A stretch of 64,000 nucleotides of DNA from assembly GCF_900106835.1 (NCBI RefSeq), contig NZ_FNNR01000009.1, positions 169,979 through 233,978 on the forward strand. Reading direction: 5' to 3'. The notes beneath the pieces are model-generated. The model was not told the DNA's origin. It worked only from the letters and a program-made list of their open reading frames with translations, and made no database searches. This DNA is from Arthrobacter sp. cf158. Lineage in GTDB: Bacteria > Actinomycetota > Actinomycetes > Actinomycetales > Micrococcaceae. Positions 25,846 to 33,587 of this stretch are shown in pieces. Made by a program: the position numbers and the translations under genes. Numbering within the stretch: position 1 is the first letter of the stretch; each line of letters starts with the position of its first letter.

Positions 25846-25897
25846 AGAGCCTGGCGCAGTTTGGAGCGCCCGGCGCAGCCTAGAGAGCCTGGCGCAG
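25842..25897. repeat. 18-bp duplication carrying both stop codons
   Basis: CTAGAGAGCCTGGCGCAG occurs at 25842-25859 and 25880-25897, with a diverged partial copy between them. The first copy contains the TAG of the lactonase gene; the second contains the reverse-strand TAG of the GntR gene. Confidence 0.85.
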
Positions 25898-26551
25898 CCA
25901 GTTCTCGACGCCACTGATGTGCACGGTCACCAAGGCCCGCACCAGCTCGGCATCGCCGCGTTCCAAGGCGTCCGCGATTGCGTGGTGCTCGGCCAAGGTG
26001 TGTGCCACGGCCTTTTCCTGGGTTAAGCCCCGCCATATCCGTGCCCGGACGGTGCTGCTGGACAGAGCCTCCAGAAGGCTGCCGAGATAGTCGTTTCCTG
26101 CGGCTTCGGTGATGATGCTGTGGAACTCGAGGTCATGGGCCACCAGTTCCTCGACGTCCGTGTTCTCGTCAATGCCATCCATGGTGCTCCGGAGGGCAAG
26201 GAGCTCGTCCGGGGTAATTTTTCCTGCGGCCAGATGGGCCGTGGCGGGTTCCAGGATTCGTCGGACCTCAAAGAGTTCCAAAATGGAGCGGTCCTGGTGC
26301 AGATCCACCACGAATGCCACAGCCTCATTGAGGAGTTTGGCGTCGAGGCTGGTCACGTACGTTCCATCGCCGCGGCGGACGTCCAGCACGCGGATCAGTT
26401 CCAAGGCTTTCACAGCTTCACGCAACGAACTCCGGGAAAGGCCCAGGCGTTCGCTCAGTTCCTTTTCCGGCGGAAGTCGATCGCCGGCCTTGAGTTCCCC
26501 GCGGATCAGCATGTCTTTGATCTTGCTGATCGCCTCGTCTGTGACAGCCAT
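25880..26551 (-). CDS. GntR/FadR family regulator of the fucose locus
   Basis: 223 residues from the ATG at 26551 (MAVTDEAISKIKDMLI). GntR winged HTH at about 1-70 (GDRLPPEKELSERLGLSRSSLREAVKAL), FCD effector domain at about 80-215 with the metal-binding His/Asp pattern (DLEFHSIITEAAGN and later HHAI). It is convergent with the fucose catabolic operon. A 12-bp sequence shared by its own promoter and the divergent fucose promoter points to autoregulation and control of the whole locus. Confidence 0.9.
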   Translation of the reverse strand: MAVTDEAISKIKDMLIRGELKAGDRLPPEKELSERLGLSRSSLREAVKALELIRVLDVRRGDGTYVTSLDAKLLNEAVAFVVDLHQDRSILELFEVRRILEPATAHLAAGKITPDELLALRSTMDGIDENTDVEELVAHDLEFHSIITEAAGNDYLGSLLEALSSSTVRARIWRGLTQEKAVAHTLAEHHAIADALERGDAELVRALVTVHISGVENWLRQAL

Positions 26552-26573
26552 GGACCAATAGTAGCCACGAATG

Positions 26574-26585
26574 ATCCGATGTCTG
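26574..26585. promoter_or_regulatory. GntR operator copy upstream of its own gene
   Basis: ATCCGATGTCTG, identical to the complement of 21095-21106 in the fucose divergent promoter, lies 23 bp upstream of the GntR start codon. Confidence 0.6.
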
Positions 26586-26597
26586 TTTCTGTCGCGT

Positions 26598-26667
26598 CCC
26601 AACCCAATTGAGTCGCAGCTCGGGCCGTTTTCAGCGCTGGGAACGGCCTAACTGCGACTCGGTTGGG
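26598..26667. repeat. 70-bp palindromic element
   Basis: Nested inverted segments: CCCAACC/GGTTGGG, GAGTCGCAG/CTGCGACTC and GGCCGTT/AACGGCC around a short centre. This looks like a REP-type dispersed element placed between the GntR gene and the terminator of the asparagine operon. Confidence 0.65.
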
Positions 26668-26676
26668 GGCGTTAAC

Positions 26677-26732
26677 TTACGACGGCGGCACCTGGGTTCC
26701 GCTGTTACGGAACCCGGGTGCCGCCGTCGTAA
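26677..26732 (-). terminator. Long hairpin terminator of the asparagine operon
   Basis: 25-bp arms (26677-26701 and 26708-26732, one G:T pair) around a 6-nt loop. The core is ACGACGGCGGCACC pairing with GGTGCCGCCGTCGT. The arm ends TTAC/GTAA give T-rich flanks. It lies 12 bp downstream of the permease stop. Confidence 0.8.
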
Positions 26733-26743
26733 ATCAGCGGTTG

Positions 26744-28252
26744 TTACTTGTCGCCGCCCGGCAACGGCCGGTTGGCTATGACAGGGGCGCTGCCGGTGTA
26801 GCCATCGCGGGTGGCAGCAAGCTCATGGATTTGCTTGCGGCACAGGAACCAGCCCCAGACCATGAGTCCGCAGGCAACCGCGGTAACCAGCATGGTGAGC
26901 GGCGATTCGATGAACACCATGATCAGGACGCCTGCGAGGAAGATCAGGGACAACCAACCTGTGTAGGGTGCGCCGAAGAGTCGGAAGGACGGCCGTTTCA
27001 CCCAGCCCTTGTCCGACCATCGCTTCAGCTGCATCTGGCACAGGACAATGGTGGCCCACGTGACGATGATGCCCACCGAAGCGACGTTCAGGACGATCTC
27101 GAAAGCATCGGACGGAACCAGGTAGTTCAGCGGTACGCCGAGCAGGGAGACGCCTGCCGTGATGGCGATGCCGCCATACGGGACACCCGCCTTGTTCATG
27201 CGCTGCGCGAACTTGGGGGCGGAACCCGCCACGGACATGGAACGGAGAATGCGGCCGGTGGAGTAGAGGCCGGCGTTCAAGGACGAAAGGGCCGCGGTGA
27301 GGACAACCAGGTTCATGATGACGTCTACGCCCTCAACGCCGATGGATCCGAAGAACGTCACGAAGGGGCTGACGCCCTTCTCGTACGAGGTGTAGGGGAG
27401 CAGCAGTGCCAGCAGGATAACCGAGCCAACATAGAAGACTGCGATGCGGAAGACCACGGAGTTGATGGCCTTGGGCATGATCTTCTCAGGGTTGGGGGTT
27501 TCGCCGGCCGCAGTGCCCACCAGTTCGATCGAGGCGTACGCAAACAGCACGCCTTGCATCAGAATGATCATCGGCAGGATGCCGTTCGGGAAGACGCCGC
27601 CGTTGTCCGAGATGAGGCTGAAGCCGACTTCCTGGCCATCAACCGGGGTGCCGAAGATGACGAAGTAGGTGCCAACCAAGAGGAAGGCCACCAGCGCGGC
27701 CACCTTGATCAACGCGAACCAGAACTCCATTTCGCCGAAGACCTTCACCGAGACCAGGTTCAGGCTCAGCACCACCACCAGGGCAATAAGGGCCCATGCC
27801 CACTGCGGGACTGCGCCCATCCAGGGAATGTATTTGCCGAAGAAGTTCATGTAGAGCGCGGCCGCCGTGATGTCCACAATGGTGGTGGTGGCCCAGTTGA
27901 TCCAGTAGAACCAGCCCGAGACGAAGGCCGCCTTCTCGCCGTAGAACTCACGGGCATAGGAAACAAACGATCCCGACGACGGACGGTGCAGAACGAGCTC
28001 GCCAAGTGCGCGGAGGATCAGGAAGGCAAAAAAGCCACAGACTGCGTAGGCAATCACGAGGGACGGGCCAGCTGCATTGAGCCGACCGCCGGCGCCCAGG
28101 AACAAGCCGGTGCCGATTGCGCCACCGATCGCGATCATCTGGATCTGCCGGGGCTTGAGGTCCTTGTGGTAGCCGGCGTCCTCCTTGTGGAGGGCCTTTT
28201 CGCTGGCGTGCGCTTGGGCCGGGACCGTGTGGTCCGTGATGGGATTGGTCAT
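26744..28252 (-). CDS. ansP: L-asparagine permease-type amino acid transporter
   Basis: 502 residues, 12 predicted membrane spans, APC superfamily (AAT family): KPRQIQMIAIGGAIGTGLFLGAG at residues 33-55, and HRPSSGSFVSYAREFYGEKAAFVSGW, which is typical of the AnsP group. It would import L-asparagine by proton symport. It is the last gene of the GntR-asparaginase-aspartase-permease unit, 144 bp after aspA. A GABA or other amino acid permease is a possible alternative, but the context favours asparagine. Confidence 0.85.
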   Translation of the reverse strand: MTNPITDHTVPAQAHASEKALHKEDAGYHKDLKPRQIQMIAIGGAIGTGLFLGAGGRLNAAGPSLVIAYAVCGFFAFLILRALGELVLHRPSSGSFVSYAREFYGEKAAFVSGWFYWINWATTTIVDITAAALYMNFFGKYIPWMGAVPQWAWALIALVVVLSLNLVSVKVFGEMEFWFALIKVAALVAFLLVGTYFVIFGTPVDGQEVGFSLISDNGGVFPNGILPMIILMQGVLFAYASIELVGTAAGETPNPEKIMPKAINSVVFRIAVFYVGSVILLALLLPYTSYEKGVSPFVTFFGSIGVEGVDVIMNLVVLTAALSSLNAGLYSTGRILRSMSVAGSAPKFAQRMNKAGVPYGGIAITAGVSLLGVPLNYLVPSDAFEIVLNVASVGIIVTWATIVLCQMQLKRWSDKGWVKRPSFRLFGAPYTGWLSLIFLAGVLIMVFIESPLTMLVTAVACGLMVWGWFLCRKQIHELAATRDGYTGSAPVIANRPLPGGDK

Positions 28253-28396
28253 TGGAATCCTTAGTGGTGTCCTGTTGGGGGCGTCCTGGTCGAGGCCGGT
28301 GGGGGTTCCGGGCTCGCCGAACAGCGCCTCGTGGGGGTATGCCTCATCGGGCGGGGCGGCTGGCTGCAGCCGCGGGGCTTATGGGCCAGTTTCGGC

Positions 28397-29812
28397 CTAT
28401 TTGCTCAGATTTGCCAGACGTTCAGGGCTGAGAAGTTCCTCGAGCTGGGCTGCGGTCAGCAGGCCGTGCTCCAGAACAAGTTCTGCCACACCCTTCCCCG
28501 TTGCCAGCGCTTCCTGTGCGATAGCGGTGGCGGAGGCGTAACCGATATGGGGGTTCAATGCCGTGACGAGACCGATCGACTGCTCCACGGTAAGCCGTAG
28601 CCGTTCGGTGTTTGCGGTGATGCCCCGGACGCAGCGTGCCGTAAGGGTGCGGCACGCTGCTTCCAGGTGGGAGATGCTCTTGTGCAGGCTGTGCACAATG
28701 ATCGGTTCGAAGGCGTTCAGCTGAAGCTGGCCTGCCTCCGCGGCCATGGTGACGGTGACATCGTTGCCGATGACTTCATACGCCACCTGGCTGACCACTT
28801 CCGGGATCACCGGGTTGATCTTGCCGGGCATGATCGACGAACCGGACTGGACGGCCGGAAGGTTGATCTCGCCCAAACCTGCGCGCGGTCCGGAAGACAG
28901 CAGACGGAGGTCATTGCAAATTTTGGAGAGCTTCACAGCCACGCGCTTCAGCACACCGGACAGGTGCACGAAGGCGCCAACATCCTGGGTGGCCTCAATG
29001 AGGTCGGCGGCAGTGAGCAGGGGAAGGCCGGTGATGTCGGCCAAATGACGGCAAGCAGCATCGGCGTAGCCAACCGGGGCGTTCAGGCCCGTGCCGATTG
29101 CCGTGGCGCCGAGGTTGATCTCGTGGATCAGCATGTGCGACTCATCCAGGCGGGCGCGGTCCTCGCCGATAGTGACGGCGTATCCGCCGAACTCCTGTCC
29201 CAGCGTCATGGGAACAGCGTCCTGCAACTGGGTCCGGCCCATCTTCACGACGGTCCGGAACTCGCGGCCCTTCTCCGCGAAAGCCACCTCGAGTTCCTCG
29301 AGTGCTTCCAAGAGCTCCTTTACGGAGAAGATCGTGGCGAGGTTCACCGCCGTCGGGTAGACGTCGTTGGTGGACTGGCTCAGGTTCACGTGGTCATTCG
29401 GGTGCAGCTTGGCGTAGTCGCCCTTGGGGTGGCCCAGGATTTCCAGAGCACGGTTGGCGATGACTTCATTGGCGTTCATGTTGGAGCTGGTGCCGGCACC
29501 GCCCTGGATGACATCAACCATGAACTGGTCCTGGAGCATGCCATCCATGACGTCCTGGCATGCCTGCTCGATGGCTCCGGCGCGCTCAGCATCAAGGAGG
29601 CCGAGCTCGTGGTTGGTCCGGGCGGCTGCCTGCTTCACGGCGGCCAAACCCCTGACGAGGTGCTTGTTGGTGGAGAGCGGCTGCCCGGTGATGGGGAAGT
29701 TCTCGATTGCGCGGAGGGTATGGACGCCCCAGTAGGCATCCGCGGGGACGTCGCGGTCACCCAGGAGGTCGTGTTCGGAACGGAGGGGGATCGCCTGATC
29801 GACGGTGGTCAT
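28397..29812 (-). CDS. aspA: Aspartate ammonia-lyase
   Basis: 471 residues of the fumarase/aspartase superfamily. The catalytic signature loop GSSIMPGKINPVIPE is present, with GGAGTSSNMNANEVIANRALE and the substrate-binding Thr/Ser of SQSTNDVYPTAV. The N-terminus RSEHDLLGDRDVPADAYWGVHTLRA is aspartase-like. It converts L-aspartate to fumarate and ammonia, completing asparagine use after the asparaginase. It overlaps the asparaginase stop by 4 bp. Confidence 0.93.
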   Translation of the reverse strand: MTTVDQAIPLRSEHDLLGDRDVPADAYWGVHTLRAIENFPITGQPLSTNKHLVRGLAAVKQAAARTNHELGLLDAERAGAIEQACQDVMDGMLQDQFMVDVIQGGAGTSSNMNANEVIANRALEILGHPKGDYAKLHPNDHVNLSQSTNDVYPTAVNLATIFSVKELLEALEELEVAFAEKGREFRTVVKMGRTQLQDAVPMTLGQEFGGYAVTIGEDRARLDESHMLIHEINLGATAIGTGLNAPVGYADAACRHLADITGLPLLTAADLIEATQDVGAFVHLSGVLKRVAVKLSKICNDLRLLSSGPRAGLGEINLPAVQSGSSIMPGKINPVIPEVVSQVAYEVIGNDVTVTMAAEAGQLQLNAFEPIIVHSLHKSISHLEAACRTLTARCVRGITANTERLRLTVEQSIGLVTALNPHIGYASATAIAQEALATGKGVAELVLEHGLLTAAQLEELLSPERLANLSK

Positions 29813-30822
29813 AGCTGTCCTTGGTTTAGTTGCTGAAAAATTTGGGCTGCGCGGAGTTCGCCGACCGGAAGGCCGCCACCCAGCACGGGTGGGCTCTGCA
29901 GGGTGTCCAAGCTGCCGCCGTCGACGTCCAGGCTGCGAAGTACCTCAAGCGTGATGGGCATGCGGGCGCGATCCCCGCCGTCGGAAATCTTCACGGCGAC
30001 GCCCGTGCCGTCCGGTAGCCCCACCAGCTGGAGGCCTTCGAAGCCGTCCTTGGCGAGCAAGCCGGGAACAGCCCGCATCAAGGCGGTGACGTCGCGGCCT
30101 TCGCCGGCCACCATCTCCGGATAACGGCGCATAGCGTGGGCAACTTTGCCCTCATCGGTGCTTTCGTCGGCAGCGGCGAGACGGCCATAAGCGCGGGCCA
30201 TGCCATGCAGCGAATGCGCGAAGAGCGGGGTCCCGCAGCCATCGGTGCTTACTGCGGCGGCTTCCTCGCCGGTCAGTTCCGTGATGGTGTCCCGGACCAG
30301 AACCTGCAGCGGGTGCTCAGGGTGCAAATACCCCTCCACAGGCCAGCCGTTGATGACGCAAACGGCGGTCATGGAAGCGTGTTTGCCGGAACAATTCTGC
30401 GCGATCTGGGTGGGGCCGTTGCCGGCACGTAGCCATTCTTCGCGTTCCTTCACGCCATAGGGGAGGTCCGTGCTGTTGCCCAAGGCCGCTTCGCTGAGGC
30501 CGTGCAGCTTCAGGATTTCGGTGGCGCCGTCACGGTGCATCTGAGCGCCGGAATGGCTGGCGGCCGTGAGGGCGAGGAGGTTTTGGGGGAGGTCCAGGCC
30601 CGCCTTGAGCAGGGCTACAGCCTGCAATGGCTTCAGGCTTGAGCGTGGGTACATCGGCGCGTCCGGTGCGCCGGCCTCGACGGCAGTGCTGCCGTCTTTG
30701 TGGAGGGCGATCAGCGATCCGTAGTGGATGCTCTCCACCAAACCGTCGCGGGTTACCTCGACGAGCGGGACGTGGTGGGGCGTTGTGGCCTGGGGTGTGG
30801 CCGGTGCTTCGGGGGCAGGCAT
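29809..30822 (-). CDS. L-asparaginase, AnsA-II / PF06089 type
   Basis: 337 residues from the ATG at 30822, chosen because AAAGGA precedes it; an in-frame ATG at 30843 overlaps the GntR stop but has no ribosome binding site. It belongs to the Rhizobium etli-type asparaginase family, distinct from E. coli enzymes: MYPRSSLKPLQAVALL with the catalytic Ser-Lys, GNGPTQIAQNCSGKHASMTA with the conserved Cys, and STDGCGTPLFAHSLHGMARAYG. It hydrolyses L-asparagine to aspartate and ammonia in the cytoplasm, feeding AspA. Confidence 0.88.
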   Translation of the reverse strand: MPAPEAPATPQATTPHHVPLVEVTRDGLVESIHYGSLIALHKDGSTAVEAGAPDAPMYPRSSLKPLQAVALLKAGLDLPQNLLALTAASHSGAQMHRDGATEILKLHGLSEAALGNSTDLPYGVKEREEWLRAGNGPTQIAQNCSGKHASMTAVCVINGWPVEGYLHPEHPLQVLVRDTITELTGEEAAAVSTDGCGTPLFAHSLHGMARAYGRLAAADESTDEGKVAHAMRRYPEMVAGEGRDVTALMRAVPGLLAKDGFEGLQLVGLPDGTGVAVKISDGGDRARMPITLEVLRSLDVDGGSLDTLQSPPVLGGGLPVGELRAAQIFQQLNQGQL

Positions 30823-30839
30823 GGTGTCCTTTGGGGGTG

Positions 30840-31592
30840 TCATTTGTTGAGGATCGTGTCCAGGGCAACGCTGACGGCCTGCAGGTGGGCTGCCATCGCT
30901 TTGCTTGCGGCCTCTGAGTCGCCCGCTTCGATCGCGTTGAGCACGGCGACGTGTTCGTCATCCGAGCGGTGCTGCCGGTCCGCGACGAGGTTCAGGGTTT
31001 CGGACTGGTGGGCCAGTGCCTCGCGGATATCGGACACGACGCTGGCGAACACGCGGTTTCCACTGGCTCTGGCGACGGCGGAATGGAAGCTTGCGTCAAG
31101 GTTCACCCACGCTTCGGGATCGTTCTCGCTGAGCATTTCCTGGACGATGTCCTTGAGGTGTTCCAGCTCCTCATCGGTCCTTCGTTGGGCGGCGAGGCCG
31201 GCGGCGGGAATCTCGATGTGTGGACGGGCCTCGTTGAGATCCCGCGCGCTGTACTGGCCCAAGGTAAGGTCATTAGCAACCTTGTTGGCCACAATGAACG
31301 TGCCCTTGCCGGTTTTGGTCATGGTGAGGCCCAAGGTGTTGCAGGATCTTAGCGCTTCCCGGATGACGGAGCGGCTCACGCCGTACTGTGCCGCGAGCGT
31401 CGCTTCGGAGCTCAGCTTGGTGCCAACGTCGAACTGACCGCCCTCGATGGCTCGCCGAAGTGCCGCAAAGACCGCCTCAGCTGCGGAAATGCGTGCAATG
31501 GGCGTATGCGCAGCGGTGTTGCCCGGGAATTCGGGCTGTCCGGCTGTCCGGCTGTCTGACAGGTTCACGCTTTTGAATATGGCACGGGTCAC
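30840..31592 (-). CDS. GntR/FadR family regulator of the asparagine operon
   Basis: 250 residues with a GTG start. The GntR HTH runs from about 35 to 100 (GTKLSSEATLAAQYGVSRSVIREALRSC) and the FCD domain from about 115 to 240 (NLDASFHSAVARASGN). The first 30 residues are poorly ordered and coded partly by three 8-bp repeats (GCTGTCCG), so translation may start further in. It is the first gene of the asparagine operon, suggesting autoregulation with asparagine or aspartate as likely effector. Confidence 0.87.
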   Translation of the reverse strand: MTRAIFKSVNLSDSRTAGQPEFPGNTAAHTPIARISAAEAVFAALRRAIEGGQFDVGTKLSSEATLAAQYGVSRSVIREALRSCNTLGLTMTKTGKGTFIVANKVANDLTLGQYSARDLNEARPHIEIPAAGLAAQRRTDEELEHLKDIVQEMLSENDPEAWVNLDASFHSAVARASGNRVFASVVSDIREALAHQSETLNLVADRQHRSDDEHVAVLNAIEAGDSEAASKAMAAHLQAVSVALDTILNK

Positions 31593-31661
31593 AAGGGGCT
31601 GTCAACGCTGAAAGAGTCGCTTCACGGTTTGGTGTCCTGGGCTGTTCACGCACAATGGACC

Positions 31662-32168
31662 ATGCTCTTCACCAAAAAGTCCCTCACCCTGGACGGATTC
31701 ACCGGTTTCCGTGCGTTGGATGACCTCGATCCCATGCGAATTCCCCAGGGACCCGGCATCTTCGTGGTCCTCCGCCCCGCAGATTTCGAGCCTGTCTTCC
31801 TCAACAAGAGCACTGCCGGCACCTTCAAGAAGAAGGACCCCTCCCTCACGCGTGAAGCCCTGCAAGCCGAGTGGGTTGCGGATGCTTCTGTGCTCTACCT
31901 CGGCAAGGCCAGCGCCGGCAGCCAAGGCAACCGGGGGCTCCGCAAGCAAATTCAGGAGCTCTTGGACTACGGCCGTGGGCGGCCCACCGTGGTGTGGGAT
32001 GCCCGGCTCATCTGGCAACTGCGCGATGCCCTGGACTTGGTGATTGCGTGGAAGGAACTGCCGGCCTCCGAGGTCAATGCTGCCGAGGCCGCGTACCACG
32101 CAGAGTTCGTTTCAGCCTTCGGGCGCCTTCCGTTCGCCAACCTCGTCCAGGCGCGATCCAAGCGGTAA
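31662..32168 (+). CDS. GIY-YIG-like domain protein
   Basis: 168 residues from the ATG at 31662. The sequence shows a GIY-like strand (GPGIFVVLRP), a YIG-like strand (ASVLYLGKAS) and a following arginine (RGLRKQIQELL), in the order expected for a GIY-YIG nuclease fold. The first tyrosines differ from the canonical motif (GIF, YLG), so activity is uncertain. Single-domain proteins of this kind are common and mostly uncharacterised. It has its own promoter region between it and the divergent GntR gene. Confidence 0.7.
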   Translation: MLFTKKSLTLDGFTGFRALDDLDPMRIPQGPGIFVVLRPADFEPVFLNKSTAGTFKKKDPSLTREALQAEWVADASVLYLGKASAGSQGNRGLRKQIQELLDYGRGRPTVVWDARLIWQLRDALDLVIAWKELPASEVNAAEAAYHAEFVSAFGRLPFANLVQARSKR

Positions 32169-32246
32169 CAAGCGGCGCGCGACGGCGGACGGTGAGTTGG
32201 GTCGTCGGCCTGCCGTCCGCCTCGCATCCGGCGCATAATGTCATCC

Positions 32247-32852
32247 ATGACGGCCCGCGACCCCATTGGAAGCAAACCGGACGGACCCCGAATCACTGTG
32301 GAGGTGCCCGTACTTCGCGTGGGTGCAGGATCCTCGGACTACGAGGGACTTGGTCGATTTGCCGACTCCCTTCGCAAGCCGCAGGGATTGCACATGACCC
32401 TGCTGCATGTGGGCATTCTGGACGACCTCGCCGCAGACATTGCCGCGTGGACAAAAGGACTTTCGACGCCGGAGAAGACACTTCCGGAGATCGCCAGTTG
32501 GGTGACGGAGTTGCCGGTATTGCAGGGCTTTTTGGGGAAATCGGACAAACTGATCCCTCTGGGTGGTGGACGCCTGAGGGGACTCCACGTGGAAGTGCCA
32601 CAGGAAGTGCACGACTACCAGGCGCTCCTTGTTCAGGGGCTCCATGTCCTTCTCGACGAGCTGGGCCTCGACAACATTGACGACTTCATCCTGAGTTCGC
32701 CGGCCCTTGGCTACAGGTCGCCGCGATGGCTGCCTCACATCGCCGTCGGCAGAGCACGATCCCGACACGAGCCGGCTATGGAGATCGCCCCCGTGGCTAT
32801 CGAGTTCGGCGACTCGCGCATCCGGAACCGGGAGGCGTTGCCCTTGCCGTAG
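32247..32852 (+). CDS. 2H phosphoesterase / 2'-5' RNA ligase-like protein
   Basis: 201 residues from the ATG at 32247; an in-frame ATG lies 9 nt earlier, but CATAAT 7 nt before 32247 suits a leaderless start. The two H-x-T/S-x motifs of the LigT/2H family appear as LHMTLLHVG and LPHIAVGRA. The family handles 2',3'-cyclic or 2',5'-linked phosphates in RNA or nucleotides. The precise substrate cannot be read from sequence. Confidence 0.78.
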   Translation: MTARDPIGSKPDGPRITVEVPVLRVGAGSSDYEGLGRFADSLRKPQGLHMTLLHVGILDDLAADIAAWTKGLSTPEKTLPEIASWVTELPVLQGFLGKSDKLIPLGGGRLRGLHVEVPQEVHDYQALLVQGLHVLLDELGLDNIDDFILSSPALGYRSPRWLPHIAVGRARSRHEPAMEIAPVAIEFGDSRIRNREALPLP

Positions 32853-32936
32853 TCCTGCGTGGCACCGATAGACGCAAGCTAATTTCTACAGCCGGTAAAA
32901 TAGGGGGTGTCTCCCGTTTTCTACCTGAGGACTTCC

Positions 32937-33398
32937 ATGCAGCCCCGCACTCTGTTCCGAACCGTTGCTTTCGCTGAGGCCGTGACATGGACCCTGTTGT
33001 TGGTCGGGCTGTTCCTTAAGTACGTCACACGCACCACCGACGTCGGTGTGAGCATTGCCGGGGGAATCCACGGCTTCGTGTTCCTTTGCTACGCCGCCAC
33101 GGCTGCGTTCACGTGGATCAACCAGAAATGGGTCGCGCCCACTGGCCTGCTGGCAATTGCCTCGGCGGTGATTCCGTACGCCACCATCCCCATGGAGAAG
33201 TCGCTCGATCGGCGCGGACTTCTCGCAGGCGGGTGGCGCTTGGCAGCTGGTGGAGACTCCCCCAAGGGTGGATTCGAGAAAGCCCAGGCCTGGGTCTTGC
33301 GCAATCCGATCCTCGCCGTGGTTGTCACTCTTGTTGCCGTTGGTGCCGTGTTCAGCTTCCTGCTGTTCATGGGCCCTCCAGGTACTTGGTTCTCCTAG
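32937..33398 (+). CDS. DUF3817 domain membrane protein
   Basis: 153 residues from the ATG at 32937, preceded by GAGGA. Three to four membrane spans, with the DUF3817 features RTVAFAEAVTWTLLLVGLFLKY, SIAGGIHGFVFLCY and PYATIPMEKSLDRRG. The family is widespread in actinobacteria with no known function. A very good terminator follows. Confidence 0.85.
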   Translation: MQPRTLFRTVAFAEAVTWTLLLVGLFLKYVTRTTDVGVSIAGGIHGFVFLCYAATAAFTWINQKWVAPTGLLAIASAVIPYATIPMEKSLDRRGLLAGGWRLAAGGDSPKGGFEKAQAWVLRNPILAVVVTLVAVGAVFSFLLFMGPPGTWFS

Positions 33399-33409
33399 TT
33401 TCGGCAGGC

Positions 33410-33450
33410 GAAAAGCATCGGTTCTTCGGAACTGGTGCTTTTCTTCTTTT
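33410..33450 (+). terminator. Intrinsic terminator with UUCG loop
   Basis: GAAAAGCATCGGTTC, a TTCG tetraloop and GAACTGGTGCTTTTC form a 15-bp stem with two mismatches, followed by TTCTTTT. It lies 12 bp after the DUF3817 stop. Confidence 0.9.
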
Positions 33451-33587
33451 AAGGCGAAGGTTCCCCTGCTCTGGGGGCCGCTGCCACCTACTTTGCGTCG
33501 TGGGTGGCCTCGACGAGCCGCCTGTTTGGGTGTGTCGTTTGGAGGTGGTGATCGAAGTGGGTGGTGGCGGTACGTGGCGCCTTCTGT

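Noticed and set aside
26663..28264. 533-codon frame antisense to the permease gene
   Set aside because: It runs through the terminator hairpin and opposite a clear 12-span permease; no protein features.
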